A stretch of DNA of 64,000 nt from Aradus depressus (GCA_963662175.1 OY759221.1:21253027-21317026); one strand, 5' to 3'; numbered from the stretch's first letter, positions 40,501-51,849 are shown. Notes: generated from the letters alone by a model not told the origin. Translations and numbers: made by a program.

Positions 40501-41142
40501 ACTGAGAAATAGAGTTGGAAAGAGGAAAAATAATAAAGGGGAAGGAGTTTCTTGGAAGAAGGTCCTTCATAGAATCATAACAGACTTATCTTTCTGCTTT
40601 AGCACTCTATACTAGGAATTGTATTGGTTTTGTGTTCACAAGTGGCAAGCTTTCATTCAAAATATTCAAATGTTTCTAGGAAAAAAATCTGTTTCGAAGT
40701 TGATTAACATGTGTTGAAAAATTACGCAACTTTATTAAAAATGTATATGAAAATTTAGATAAACTTCTTTTTTTTTTTATAATTTTTTTCTTTTTATAAA
40801 AACAATTTAAAGTAAAAGTTTTAAAATAATTTTTTTCAAAACGTATCCCCTTTAATGAAGGAAAATTCATATCGATAGTTAACTTGGACTATCAATGGAA
40901 CTATCGATATTTATGTAAGTGCCATAGTCTGCCCGTAGCTGACCTAGAGAACAGTGTGTAGGTCCTGTTTGATGGGAGTGGTGGCCCAGGTAACGAAAAT
41001 AAATCTGCCCAGAATCCAAAGGAGGGTTTGGACAGTCCAAAGGGAATTACCAGAAAAACATAAAATATGGCAAAGAAAACACGAAAAGAATTGCTCTATA
41101 AATTCGTATTTTGGTTTATGGTATTATTAATTCATATTGTTG

Positions 41143-41209
41143 CTTCCCCAGTTGTATGAATCATAAGGGAAGTTATGTTATTGGTCAGAAATTCAATGTG
41201 GAGATGTTA
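41143..41209 (+). repeat. Repeat A end with hairpin
   Basis: cttccccagttgtatgaatc ataagggaagttatg, then ttggtcagaaattcaatgtgg: the repeat A 5' end again. Confidence 0.7.
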
Positions 41210-41916
41210 TGTTATGAAGGTAAGAAGACGACGAAACGGTAGCTCGATTCTTGGGTAGATGCCCGGGATATAAATTGATAGAAGATCCATCCAAAATCAG
41301 TTACAAAAATAATGTGTACATCCTTAATCCCCAGGAACTTTGTACAATCTGCAATAAAAATGAATTGGAAGATGTATACCACCTGTTAATATCCTGTCCG
41401 ATATACTCCCCCATTAGAAGCCACTTCCTGCCTCAGAGTATCAGTATAGACCGATACAACTTTCATACATTTCTCCGGGTCCATAATAAAAATGATATCT
41501 CAAACATTTTCTATTATTTGATCAGCGCTCTGAAACTTAGAGCATTCATTGTTATCGAATAATGTATTTTAACTTACATATTAAATTTAATACCTATATC
41601 TCCACTCCATATTTACTGTCTATGTACATCATTATTATTAATTTGTAATTACTTATTTTATTTGTATATTTTTTATTTATTTATTTTTTTAAAGGTTCCT
41701 ATATATTGTATAGGGGTGATTCCTTTAAACAATAAAAATTATTATTATTATATTATTAATCCATAGAAGAAGATTTAAAAAGATTGGACCATGGGAGTAT
41801 TCTTAGATTCGTTAAGAAAAGTGGGAGACTTCATGAAGATAATACGGCTAGATAACAAGGGATAGAAACCCAACTTTGGATGCTTAGGTCCCTTGGTGCA
41901 TGCATCAGCCCAGTAT
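41210..41916 (+). pseudogene. Older LINE C-terminus split by a second LINE
   Basis: Left part 41221-41285 resembles 54686-54720 (gaagacgacgaaacgg; EDETVARFLG-like). Right part 41772-41916 reads LKRLDHGSILRFVKKSGRL, matching FRRLDYESILRFIKATGRL at 54.77 kb, and shares the 3' UTR phrase ggatgcttaggtccc. Between them lies an inserted LINE (41286-41763). The pair with 54.4-55.0 kb allows the break to be located. Confidence 0.75.
41286..41763 (+). mobile_element. LINE 3' end inserted in an older LINE
   Basis: Reads NNVYILNPQELCTICNKNEL, EDVYHLLISCPIYSPIRSHF (C..C....E.ED..H....C knuckle) to the stop at 41560-41562. Then a 200-base 3' UTR ends in (ATT)n. Short flanking repeat atagaaga (about 41278-41285 and 41764-41771). 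A young copy with an open frame, 5'-truncated. Confidence 0.8.
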
Positions 41917-42197
41917 AGGTTAGGTTAAGTTTTATGACTCATGCCCGGGCTTTAACTACAAGGTCATATCGCCTACTACCAGAGCGCTCTTTCGTCTCTC
42001 TGGTGGACATGAGTCCGACTCTACTGTGGGAGTCCCAAATTTTGCCTACTCTAAATTTTTATTCACCTAGGTTAGGGGTCTTTACATGAATCTGTACATC
42101 GTACAGACTCGGGACCATTGCTAAACGTCCCATCCGAAGGACGGCGTGCTTAAGTTTATTTTACCTCCCAGATAAAATAAACTAAGGGCCTCGGTCG
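41917..42197 (-). mobile_element. SINE-A, truncated at the end of the tRNA head
   Basis: Tail ggttaggttaag at the low end; stops at gggcctcggtc, the same base as the copy at 31.4 kb. No TSD seen. Confidence 0.9.
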
Positions 42198-42860
42198 CGA
42201 AGTTTGTCTTGAATACCTATATAAAATTTAGTATACAAACTTAAAAAGTAATGAATAAATAATAATAAATAAATTAACAATTAAATTTTATGGATGTGGA
42301 CAGATAAGTTATCCATCTGTCACCGGAATTAGGGCTCAATACTTGAACCATATTTGCCGAAGGGATGGGAGGAATTAGGGAGGGGCGCAACTCAAAAACC
42401 CCAACAACTGCTGATGTAATTTCATGAAATTTCATATTTACAGTTTAAACACTCTGAGGAATCTCCTATGAAATTCAGTATTAATTCAAATGATTATAAA
42501 TCTTCTTGTTACATTTCTCATTCTATTGATTATCTGAGGATGGGTTGAGCTAATTTGAAATTTGGTATTCTAAATCTCCTCCCTCTGCGGCCAAGATTAA
42601 TAATTTTCCTGGCCAAGTGACGGATTAGAGTTCTGCGTGAAGATTAGCGCTGAAGGTGGTAATTTGGTAATTTCTTGTTAAACCAATATGGAAGAGACTT
42701 AGAAGGAACTGATCTAGAAGGAGGCCATCTTAGGTTTAGGGATGGAGATGGAACTCATATTTCCAACGTCCAATATGTCAGAACTTTGGACAGCTACGGT
42801 ACTCTTCATAGGAATATATCTTAGTATCCTGAGAGTGAGGGCTGTTCCCAGAGTTTCTAC
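42198..42860. other. Fragments of repeat A; no gene
   Basis: ttaaattttatggatgtggacag at 42282 belongs to the hammerhead repeat family; 42330-42440 holds repeat A phrases (aaaaaccccaacaactgctgatg). Nothing else recognised. Confidence 0.45.
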
Positions 42861-42975
42861 TTTCCTAGCAGTACGAGTTATAGGGAAAGGTATGTAATCG
42901 GTCAGAAATTCGATATTGAGTTTCACTGGAAATTCATGTTTTCCAAACTCTTGATTCAAAATATGAAAAAAAATT
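42861..42975 (+). repeat. Repeat A end
   Basis: tttcctagcagtacgagttataggg, tatgtaatcggtcagaaattcgat, gaaattcatgttttcc. Confidence 0.75.
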
Positions 42976-45050
42976 ATTATACTTCTTATAGCTGGATGTT
43001 ATACATATTCCTAATTCCTATATTATTTATTAGTGATTCTCTGGATCAAAGCAACGGATCGTAGTAAATTATAGGAAGGGTAAAGCGAGCTGCCAATCTG
43101 AGAACAAAGGGCTCTTCTCTATATGTATAATTTTCCTGAGCTAACAATGGAGGGGGCTCTTGAATGAGTCTCAATGAAACAATGGGCTCCGAGCCCAGTC
43201 TATTTTATATTTGATCAAGGTGAAAGGAAACTTCTATAGACTATGATAAATCAATTCAACAATACGGGCGATAGGTGAGACAAGAAAGACGGGTCTCTCT
43301 TTATGGCATACATCCACAAAGGCCCAAATGAATCTATTATTACTCAAAGACACACACACTGTCGAACCAATGCGAATAAAAAGTATACAACAGTCGTGAG
43401 TGATTAATCGTTTGTTTAAGATTTGGATGTTATACCCTATTCACAAGATTTAGAAGGATGGAGGACAAGGAGACTATTATTTTGGCTGATTTGACGAAGC
43501 GCTTCAATTAATAATCAAGACTGAAATATTATAATAGTAACAGGTTGAGTAACAGTCTGAGTCTGTAAACGAATAAAGTCATTAAAGTCTGTGCGTTTGA
43601 AGGCTGAGGCGGTGCTGGCCGAGAGACCTGCTAGGTTAAGATAGCATATTGTAACGTTGGTAATTTAGCTTGGGATGGGCGCCATTTAAAATCACTTGAG
43701 TAATTTTAAAATTATTTAATCTAATTTCTCTTATCTCAGGGTCAATATAGTTTTTTCTAATAGTGAGGTTCTTTTAAGAAGCCGGGATGATAAACAAAAA
43801 AAAAAGATAGAAGCGAATTATTATAATTTTTCATAAAGATTAACATTTAAAAATTTCACATAAAAACATTTAAAAAAACATGAGTTCCGAGTTTCATGGT
43901 TTATATTTAAAAACTTTCACTTATCGTCCTCTATCGCGAATTCACTTTCTTTTATCATACGGGTTAGACAAATTAATAATTTAGAATTGATTTTAGGCAT
44001 GTAGATATTTATTTAGTGTTAGTAGAGAAAGTTGGATGGTACTCAACCAAACATGATGTTCAAAGAAGTCTTCTCTCAGGGGTAGTTCACCGGTGTTGTC
44101 CATGCGGTGTTGGATCCAGTTATATCGTCTCCATTGGGCGTCTCAGCTACCATGTAAATGCTGCCTCCATACAATGAGATATTGTATCATCTCTCCTCTT
44201 CTAAGATACTGCACTACTGTAATATTATAGATCAAAAATGAATGTTGCTGTATTGCAAAAAGCAGGTGGTCCACCTGGAGTCCAAATCTTCTACTGACGG
44301 GTTGAAATTTCCAAAGAGACTGGTCTCCATTTTCTCTTCGGCTGACGTTCCCTCTCTCCTCTACTTATCACTGCCACCTAACTCTTGCTTTATTTTATGC
44401 CTTTATTTTTATATTTGTTAAGATTTATTTATTATTTCAATAATTGTAATTATATTCAGGCTATTATTTCAATCGTATAAGAAATTTATAAATGACAATG
44501 TATCACTTCTCAGCCGTCAGTCGATATGGGACTGATTATAAATACATCGATTCTTTTCCCTTCATTATCCGTGTTTTCTTATCACAATCCCCCCCCCTTA
44601 CTATTCAAATAATACATGGGGCGGTTACTCGAACTGTCACAATATATACCTGGGAGTGCTGGTAGTGACCAGCTTCTCCCCTCATGAACTCGTACTTTCA
44701 GCTCTTCTTTCCTTCTTGATCTACCTCCAGCGTAGAACAAGATGGCGGGGGGATCACTCAGCCCCCTGTGGCCTCCCCTGCCTCCATTAAGTTGGAGGAA
44801 TTGGGATGGCAGATAATCGGGGTGTTTCGAGGGGTCTCGAACTGAAAGTTATTTTATTATTATAATTATTTTGTACATATTTTATTTATTTATTTTTGTA
44901 TGTATTTGCTATTATTTTGTATATTCATTTCTTTCCACATATTCATATATTTTGTATTACCTGTATACATTTATTCTTATAGTCAGCACTTCTACTTATT
45001 GTTTTTGTACAGATTGTAGAATAAATAAAACAATATATATAAAAAAAATG
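42976..45050. other. 2 kb without a recognised gene
   Basis: Longest stretch free of the window's repeat families; possibly low-copy DNA. No long or family-like frame. 44590-45040 looks like a retroelement 3' end (GC-richer block, AT-rich UTR, aataaataaaacaatat, poly-A) ending at the foldback. Confidence 0.45.
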
Positions 45051-47195
45051 GAAACCTCAAAATCCGGCTAGCATAAATCAATAATATCTTTGAGAAATCA
45101 GACTGCATTTTTATTTTGCAATCTGTGAAATAATCACGTCTCACTACATCAGCCATCTTCCTATTAGAAGTTAATTGTTCCCCGAAGAAAGATTTCGATC
45201 TTCTAAAAATTGCATCTACCCAATGTTTTTTGATTCTGGCAGAAAAAAAACAAAAAAAAACAATTCATGGTGATATTATTTTTACATTCCGGTCGGTTGG
45301 ATCCAAAAAATAGTATGATGACTTTTTGCCAGGGGAACCTGATCCAGAAGGTCATATTTTAGAAGGATAACGACGTACTATCTTTCAAAATTTATCTGGA
45401 GTAAATGGTTTGTGTGTAAGGGACGCGGGACCACAATACCAGGCTGTCTTTCTTACTGCATCTGCACCTTTCTGGCCCAAAATATCAATTCTACCCCCAA
45501 CATTGAGATACAATTTGTCAAAAAATTAATAATGAGTTTTTCCAGAATTTCATGATTTACAAACGTTTGAAAGTCTTCGGTTGTGTTTCTTAAACTTCTC
45601 TGGGATGTTCCACTTTTCGTTGTTTCCGGCATTTTTTCCTCCAGAGGTGTCTTCTTTTTTCTTTGTTGGACAATATTTCGGGACAATTGCAGGTCCCTTC
45701 TTCTGGTCACTATGAACAATGTTCAGGTCCCTTCTTCTGGTCACTATGAACAATGTTCATAGTGACCAGAAGAAGGGACCTGCAATTGTCCCGAAATATT
45801 GTCCAACGAAGAAAAAAGAAGACACCTTTGGAGGAAAAAATGCCGGAAACAACGAAAAGTCTTCGGTTGATCATCTGGAATATAAGTTAAAAATCAATAG
45901 ATGACTTCTAAATTCTCATACTAAATTTTGTATCGATACTTTCGATACATCGGCAGTTATTAGAGTTTTTACGATGAGCCCCTTTCCTTTCGGCTGATAT
46001 GGCTATAAATCAATAGGTGTCGATCGCACAATCACATAGGAAGTCTATGCACAAGACCGCAAGAGGTCCTTCGCGCATCGCTAGGACGTCTTTCTAAATT
46101 TAATGTGCATATTTCTTTATCCTTAACGAAACTGACTTATTTGCCCTTTGTATTCGCCACTGCCTCCAAAGCCAATTGACCGTTCCGACTAAAATATTTG
46201 ATTTACATTGTGGATTCTGAACCCTCAAACTATTGTGTCGATTTTTTCTCTCTCCCTCCCCTTTGGCTAATCTCGCTGAAAATCAATACGCGCCATCTTT
46301 GTGGTGTTCTGGATACATTTACTATATTTTGTGTCGATATTTTCATTCTATCAGGATTTTTTCATTTTTGTAATTAGGGGGTTGTAAAACATGTAATTCC
46401 ATTGAAAACTCAACATCGAATTTTTGACACATTACATAACTTCCCCTATACTTTGTATAGCTGGGACGGTAAGTAAAAAAATTCCTATGTGATTGTGCGA
46501 TCGACACTTATTGATTTATAGCCATATCAGCCGAAAGGAAAGGGGTACATCGTAAAAACTCCAATAACTGCCGATGTATCGAAAGTATCGATACGAAATT
46601 TAGTATGACGATTCAGAAGTCAACTAATTATTTTTAACTTATATTCCAGATGATCAACCAGACTTTTTTTTTTAATCAAGCGTTAAAATCATGAAAATCT
46701 GGAAAAACTCTTTATTAATTTTTTGACAAATTTTATCTCGATGTATAGTTAGAGGGGGGGGGATTGATATTTTGGGCCAGAAAGGTGCAGATGCAGTAAG
46801 AAAGACAGCCTGGTATTGTGGTCCCGCGTCCCTTACACACAAACCATTTACTCCAGATAAATTTTGAAAGATAGTACGTCGTTATCCTACTAAAATATGA
46901 CCTTCTGGATCAGGGTCCCCTGGCAAAAAGTCATCATACTATTTTTTGGATCCAACCGACCGGAATGTAAAAATAATATCACCATGAATTGTTTTTTTTT
47001 CCCCTTCCAGAATCAAAAAACATTGGATAGATGCAATTTTTAGAAGATCGAAGTCTTACTTAGGGGAACAATTAACTTCTAACATGAAGATGGCTGATGT
47101 AGTGAGACGTGATTATTTCATAGATTGCAACATAAAAATACAGTCTGATTTCTCAAAGATATTATTGATTTCTGCTAGCCGGATTTTGAGGTTTC
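45051..47195. repeat. 2.1-kb foldback (nested inverted repeat)
   Basis: Outer arms 45051-45558 and 46686-47195 are inverse complements over about 508 bp at roughly 93% by eye (for example cggtcggttggatccaaaaaatag against its complement). Inner arms 45871-46042 and 46483-46664 continue the symmetry. The left arm alone holds a 272-bp palindromic insertion (45584-45855). The outermost bases are the decayed hammerhead region (cctcaaaatccggctagc). The inner arms are repeat A. Confidence 0.93.
45584..45855. mobile_element. Palindromic insertion with 14-bp TSD, copy 2 of the small foldback
   Basis: Flanked by exact aaagtcttcggttg (45570-45583 and 45856-45869). Inside, arms such as gtcccttcttctggtcacta and their complements meet near 45748, and the arm tip is directly duplicated. 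The opposite outer arm at 46.66 kb lacks it, giving an empty-site comparison. Open frames across it (for example VTRRRDLQLSRNIVQQ) are arm shadows. Confidence 0.9.
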
Positions 47196-47269
47196 GAATA
47201 ACATCAGGCAGTCTGATAAAACAATTTAGAAAACAATTTAACTTTTTTTTTAAAACCCACTTTTTCCTT

Positions 47270-47347
47270 CAGCCGATATCGCAGAAATTTAACAGGTGAT
47301 GTCTTCATTGAGTATTGAGATTAAATATAAAATTTCATGTCGATACA
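47270..47347 (-). repeat. Repeat A, left of the MITE
   Basis: ccgatatcgcagaaatttaac, aatttcatgtcgatac; continues at 48182 (gataaattcattacatcgg). Confidence 0.75.
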
Positions 47348-47396
47348 AGTAGTATAGGAGGCAGTTGGGTCAGACAGAAACAGACAGCCTCTAAAG

Positions 47397-47525
47397 CACA
47401 AAGCCGGTGATTTGTGCTGGGAAAGTACGAAGCCGGTGATTTGTGCTGGGCACAAAGCCGGTGATTTGTGCTGGGTACAAAGCCGGTGATTTGTGCTGGA
47501 TACAAAGCCGGTGATTTGTGCTGGA
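47397..47525 (+). repeat. 25-bp tandem repeat, about 5 units
   Basis: Core aaagccggtgatttgtgctgg repeats five times, with 25-bp spacing in the later units and 29 between the first two. It lies inside the TIR element. Frames across it are repeats, not protein. Confidence 0.95.
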
Positions 47526-47531
47526 GAGGCT

Positions 47532-48130
47532 TTTTTTTTTTTTCTTGAGGGTTGTCCGGCTAATCACCCGCTCATCGTCGGGGAAGGAGGTAGTACAATA
47601 CAAATAATTGGTTTTATTTACAATTTGTTGCTATGTCTGGGAGCGACAGCTTCTGGTCCCTTGCGGGACAGACTGGCGCTCCCAGATCCCCTTGTGTTGC
47701 GGCTGCCTGGTGGCGCCGGGAGATCTCGGGATCGGTGGAGTGGGGCTGCTTCTACTTCGCGGTCGCCGGGGACAGAGATCGGGCCGCGGCCCGTCAATCG
47801 CCCCCGGCGCCGGGTCAAGAGGGTTTTTTCTGTTCCCGCCAGGAGGTGACAAACCGGCCGAACACCGGATAGTTCGACTCCGTCATAAACTCTAGCAGGG
47901 TCAATCCCAGATATGATCCTGTCGCGCGGATCAACTCCACCCTAGATCTGTCGTACAGCGGACAATCGAGGACCACATGTTCTGCAGTCTCGATGCCGCC
48001 ACACGAACAGTTCGGGCTATCCTTCCTCTTGAAGAAGAAGAGTTTGGAGGTGAAGTCGCCGTGACCTGAGACGTCCAGTAATCGGGTTGTACCCAAGTGG
48101 AGCGCAGGCCGACCTGGACGTCGGGAAGTC
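47532..48130 (-). mobile_element. 5'-truncated LINE, minus strand
   Basis: Exact 13-bp TSD tgctggagaggct (47519-47531 and 48131-48143). Poly(T) at 47531-47544 is its poly(A). The 3' UTR (47550-47815) is strikingly GC-rich for this window. Confidence 0.93.
47815..48130 (-). pseudogene. LINE ORF2 C-terminus (zinc knuckle)
   Basis: From about 48125 down, in one frame: PGRPALHLGTTRLLDVSGHG, then CSCGGIETAEHVVLDCPLYD (C.CGG.ET.EH....C). Ends about 35 residues later at TSWREQKKPS and a stop. It is the distal end of an R1/I-like LINE protein. Open frame, missing everything upstream. The GC-rich frames at 47.6-47.9 kb on both strands lie in its UTR. Confidence 0.85.
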
Positions 48131-48181
48131 TGCTGGAGAGGCTGTCTATGTCTGTCTGCCCCAAGTGACTCCTATACTACT

Positions 48182-48460
48182 GATAAATTCATTACATCGG
48201 CAGTTATTGGGGTTCTTGTGTTGAGCCCCCCTCTGTCGATTCCGATGAAAATTAATATGTGTCATCCTTGTAGGGTTCTGTTCATGCACATGAAATTTCA
48301 TGTCTATACATTCATTCTTTCGGGAGTTATCGTGTTCACCCAGACATATATTTTTTTTCATTTTTGGAATTTTGAGTTTTGAAAACCCTTAAAACTTCCA
48401 TTAAAAATTCCTGACCAAATACATAAATTACTCTATACTTAGTATAGCAGGGAAAGTGAA
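48182..48460 (-). repeat. Repeat A, right of the MITE
   Basis: attcattacatcggcagttattggggtt, attccgatgaaaattaata, then the end block gaccaaatacataaattact...tatagcaggg. Confidence 0.8.
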
Positions 48461-49744
48461 AATTCATAAATCCACAGGTTTTGGGGGGGGGGGGGGGGGG
48501 TTTAGCGTGGACTAGTGAGTACGAGATCCGCTCTAAATAACTTATATATAAAAAAAAAATTTTTTTTTTGCTGAATATGGTAGGGAAACAGAATATAAAA
48601 TTTTTATTTGCTGTTATGAATTAACTTGTGTTTCAAACAGGCTTTAACGTTTAACGTAACTTTTAAACAAAAACCCAACGTGCTAATGGAGTTGGAAAAG
48701 TTTGTGTATTTAGGAATCTATTATCCCTCTGGAAGAAGGCTCTCCTCTGGAGGGAACTTTAAAAAAACATAAAACGGTACAGTTGTTAGCTGGATAGGCA
48801 GCAGATAGCAGGTAGGTATGTTGTCGAGGAACGTTTTACGAGGAAGGTGAAGAGGCCGTAAGGGAGAAATGAACAGGAGTTTACGAGAAGTGGGCTAAAA
48901 CAGGCTTGGGAGCATGACACACATGAGGCATCTCGTTAGGCACTTCAAACAGTGGGTAGGCTGGATTTTGTAAGGCAGACCAGGGGCTTATCTTGCATTT
49001 TAGGAAAATTGAGGAATTTAGACAAAAAAAATGAAAGGGTTTTGCATTATTTAATGAAAGCAACTACCAAATTCAGGGGTAGTCTTTAAAGTATCGTAAA
49101 ATAATAATAGTTATTTTTATTAAAACTCTTATTACTTACTTTGGTTCGTTTCGTGGGTTCGCCATAATTCAACAGTTTTGACAATATTAAGATGACATGA
49201 GGTTGCAAAATACACAAAAAAAACTTACTCCATGCTTATTTAAATAAATACTCGCATATTTGCTAAAAACATTATTGCTCTTTATGATTATTTCTCAGAA
49301 TCCTTTCCTCAATTCTATAATCCTAGAATATATTTACTAGAAAAAGGAGATAGCAATAACTACTCGATATTAGTCGCATCCGATTCCAATGGCCAAAAAA
49401 CATTGAAAACAATGTGCGTATTTATGAAAAAATTGAATTCTCCTATTGATTATGGCTCGAAACTGACTATATCTTGAAAACTGTTGGTTCTACATGCTCG
49501 AAAATGGTTCCATTCGATTCGGAAATCCGAAAAACATCGAAAAAAAACACCAAACTCAATTAAAAAAAAAAAATGGGATTTTTCAAAGTTTTAGGTTAAA
49601 AATCTTATATATTTTCAAAACGGTTAAGCATATCAGCTTGGGAGTAGTTCTATTCGATTCGGAAGGTCAAAAACAAGGAAATTCTTGCTTTTATTAAAAT
49701 ATAATATTCGCAGAATTTGGGGTATCTGGAACACTGCAGCGTTT
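48461..49744. other. No gene; poly(G) tract
   Basis: An 18-G run near 48483-48500. The remainder is AT-rich without coding. Two similar blocks near 49470-49560 and 49620-49690 (ttccattcgattcggaa / ttctattcgattcggaa) mark a diverged duplication of about 160 bp. Confidence 0.5.
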
Positions 49745-49753
49745 GGTTCATTA

Positions 49754-50315
49754 TTCGTCTTCTTCTTCTTCTACTTCCTGCGGCGCTACGGTCCTGAAAG
49801 AACCCGGGCCTCCGTCACAATCCTCCTCCATTCGTCTCGATCCAAAACTTTCTCCCTCCATCCTCTGATGCCCAACACTCGGAGATCCGTCTCGACGTCG
49901 TCCAGCCAACGGAGTCTCGGTCTTCCTCTTCTCCTGGCACCGCCTGGACTACCGTAGAGGGCCTGTTTAGGGAGTCTTCCTCCTTCCATTCTCTCTACGT
50001 GGCCCAACCAACGTAATCTCGTCTGCTTGATCACAGATACCAGGTCGGGATCCCCGTAGAGGTCTCTCAACTCTCTGTTCTTCCGGAAATGCCATCTGCC
50101 GTTCCCGGAAACAGGTACATAAATCTTTCCAAGTATTTTCCGTTCCCACAGTAAGAGAGTCTCTTCATTTTCTTTTGTCAACGCCCAAGTTTCACCAGTG
50201 TAAGTTACAATTGGACGGACAATAGTTTTATAGACTATTAGCTTGGCCCTCCACGTTAATGTCCGCACATTAAACTTGAGTATTCTTTGGACCGCAAAGG
50301 TCTAAGGTCCGCTAA
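49754..50315 (-). mobile_element. 5'-truncated LINE, minus strand
   Basis: 562-bp insertion with 9-bp TSD ggttcatta (49745-49753 and 50316-50324). Its 3' end is an (AGAAGA)n-like simple tail rather than poly(A). Same family as 12.2-12.5 kb. Confidence 0.9.
49786..50299 (-). pseudogene. LINE ORF2 distal domain, open frame
   Basis: Reads FAVQRILKFNVRTLTWRAKL, VRPIVTYTGETWALTKENEE, FRKNRELRDLYGDPDLVSVI, TRLRWLGHVERMEGGRLPKQ, RRRGRPRLRWLDDV and DRDEWRRIVTEARVLSGP, stop 49786. This is the post-RT region (thumb-like ETWALT block and RLRWLGH/GRPRLRW domain). No frame break, so young, but the catalytic RT and endonuclease are absent. Confidence 0.9.
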
Positions 50316-50324
50316 GGTTCATTA

Positions 50325-51849
50325 CTCTACGATTATTATTTTAGGAGATATAAGCTCTCAAATTGTGACACATTTTCATGACGCACTTTAACCCCCCATA
50401 TCGCCGGAAAAGAGGTAGTTCTACGTCAAAAGTAAAAAAGTAGTTGGTATAAGAATGTCCTGTTATGACCGAATTTGTCAATGAAGAACGGTAGCTAAGG
50501 TAAGCAGGTGTAATATGATACCCCATGAAAATGGGATGTTCACTCAAACAAATTTACAGTAAGGAGAGCTGGCTCCTGTTTATAGCAGGTTATACATCAC
50601 AAGCTGTACGTACAATCCCCCCCTCCAAGTTTTACCGTATATAAATTATTCCTAGCTTGAGTTCCCTCCCAGCTAAGATGGGTAATGAAGCATGGTCTTC
50701 AGCTAGTCACTTATCTTCTATATCCCTATCTGCAATATTAATGCATTTCTGCTCTCTGCATGTTAATTTACATTCAATCAAAGCCTATTGAATAGTGGCA
50801 ATCCTAGACAAATGTCCACGACTCTCTGTACCTAATTAAAAAAAATTATAATATACAACGACAACTCCACCACAGACAAACATTACAGTTAAGACAAGAA
50901 TATAGAAAGCTTCAGTTCCCAGTCAAACGTAATTCGGATTCAAATTACGCTTTCTTAAAGTTTCGACTCCAACGAATGCTGCCAATTGGCGAAGTATGAG
51001 AGTTTACCGAACGAATCGTCCTGAGTGTCACATCAAAACGAACGGCAATTTAAAAATTTTTTTTTAAAAAAAGACTGGATGACTAACTAGACTGATGTTA
51101 TTAACTGGACGTCTTCTGAAAGACAGTCAGAAAATGCTCTTCTTCCAGTGCAAACCGATGGTTGACACCCCACTGCGTCTTAACAGGTTTAATGCTTAAT
51201 TTTTTTAACGGTACTCTGAGGACATAATTGTCCAAGTAATTAATTCAAGTATTTTTTTTTTGTTGGTTTTACTGAAGTTGTTTAAAAAAATAAAAATGAA
51301 GAAGGGTTCCTCTTTGGTCGGCTGAGAATGTAGATTTTCCAGCTCGACGATGCGGACACCCGGCTTTTGGGTTCCACCCTCGTGGTGGAGCCACCTCAAC
51401 TGGAAACTGTGATTTTTCATTATGGAGGGGGTCCTCTCTCTCCGCCGATATCTCTTAGTTTTATGGCCCGGGTTTTATCCGATGAAACAGTGCACCTCTC
51501 TCTCTCCAATCAATGTTCACTTTGTGGACAATAATGAAATGTGATACGGGGCTTCGTGTTCAGGGAAATAGAATGGTTTCATGATTTTATGCTCTGGTCA
51601 GTTCATGTTACTTCTCTGTGAGTGATTGTCATAATAGATCACAAATAGGTTATGTCAGCTCATAAGTCCAATTTGGTCTGCAGAACTGCATTAACATATA
51701 ATTTGTTAACTTCCCAGCATATAGGGAAGTTAATTTAATGGATCCGATTGAAATCAAAATTTTCAACATATTTTTCACTTATCAACATATCAAGGTCACT
51801 ACAGTATTTTTAAAAATACTGGTCTCTGAAAAAAATACTTAAGGGAGAT
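50325..51849. other. 1.5 kb without a recognised gene
   Basis: Low density of known repeats. A minus-strand frame at 51205-51420 (SFQLRWLHHEGGTQKPGVRI) has ordinary codon composition for its first 40 residues but no recognised family; it could be an exon or an old TE. The end of repeat A appears at 51713 (cttcccagcatatagggaag). Confidence 0.4.

Larger units (their letters stand above)
38941..40937 (-). mobile_element. Probable hAT-like transposon, mostly deleted
   Basis: Ends are rich in TATCGATAGT-type motifs (38966-38978; 40870-40880; 40901-40910) and a weak terminal inverted pair gggcgatagtcgatag / gccatagtctgccc. A BED-finger exon lies on the minus strand near the right end. An A-T-rich interior has replaced the transposase. 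SINE-B sits inside. Limits and class are tentative. Confidence 0.45.
47348..48181. mobile_element. TIR element (MITE) carrying a tandem repeat and a LINE
   Basis: Terminal inverted repeats of about 46 bp: left agtagtataggaggcagttg (47348-) and right ending caagtgactcctatactact (-48181). Target in repeat A; gata flanks both sides (47342-47345 and 48182-48185). Without the LINE it is about 220 bp. Superfamily not determined. Confidence 0.82.

Noticed and set aside
45453..45904. Three overlapping frames with repeated VTRRRDL-type starts
   Set aside because: They are inverted and direct repeat arms of the palindromic insertion read in several frames.
47608..47895. Several overlapping 70-118 codon frames on both strands
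   Set aside because: They arise from GC-rich LINE 3' UTR with few stops; no frame has family-like content.
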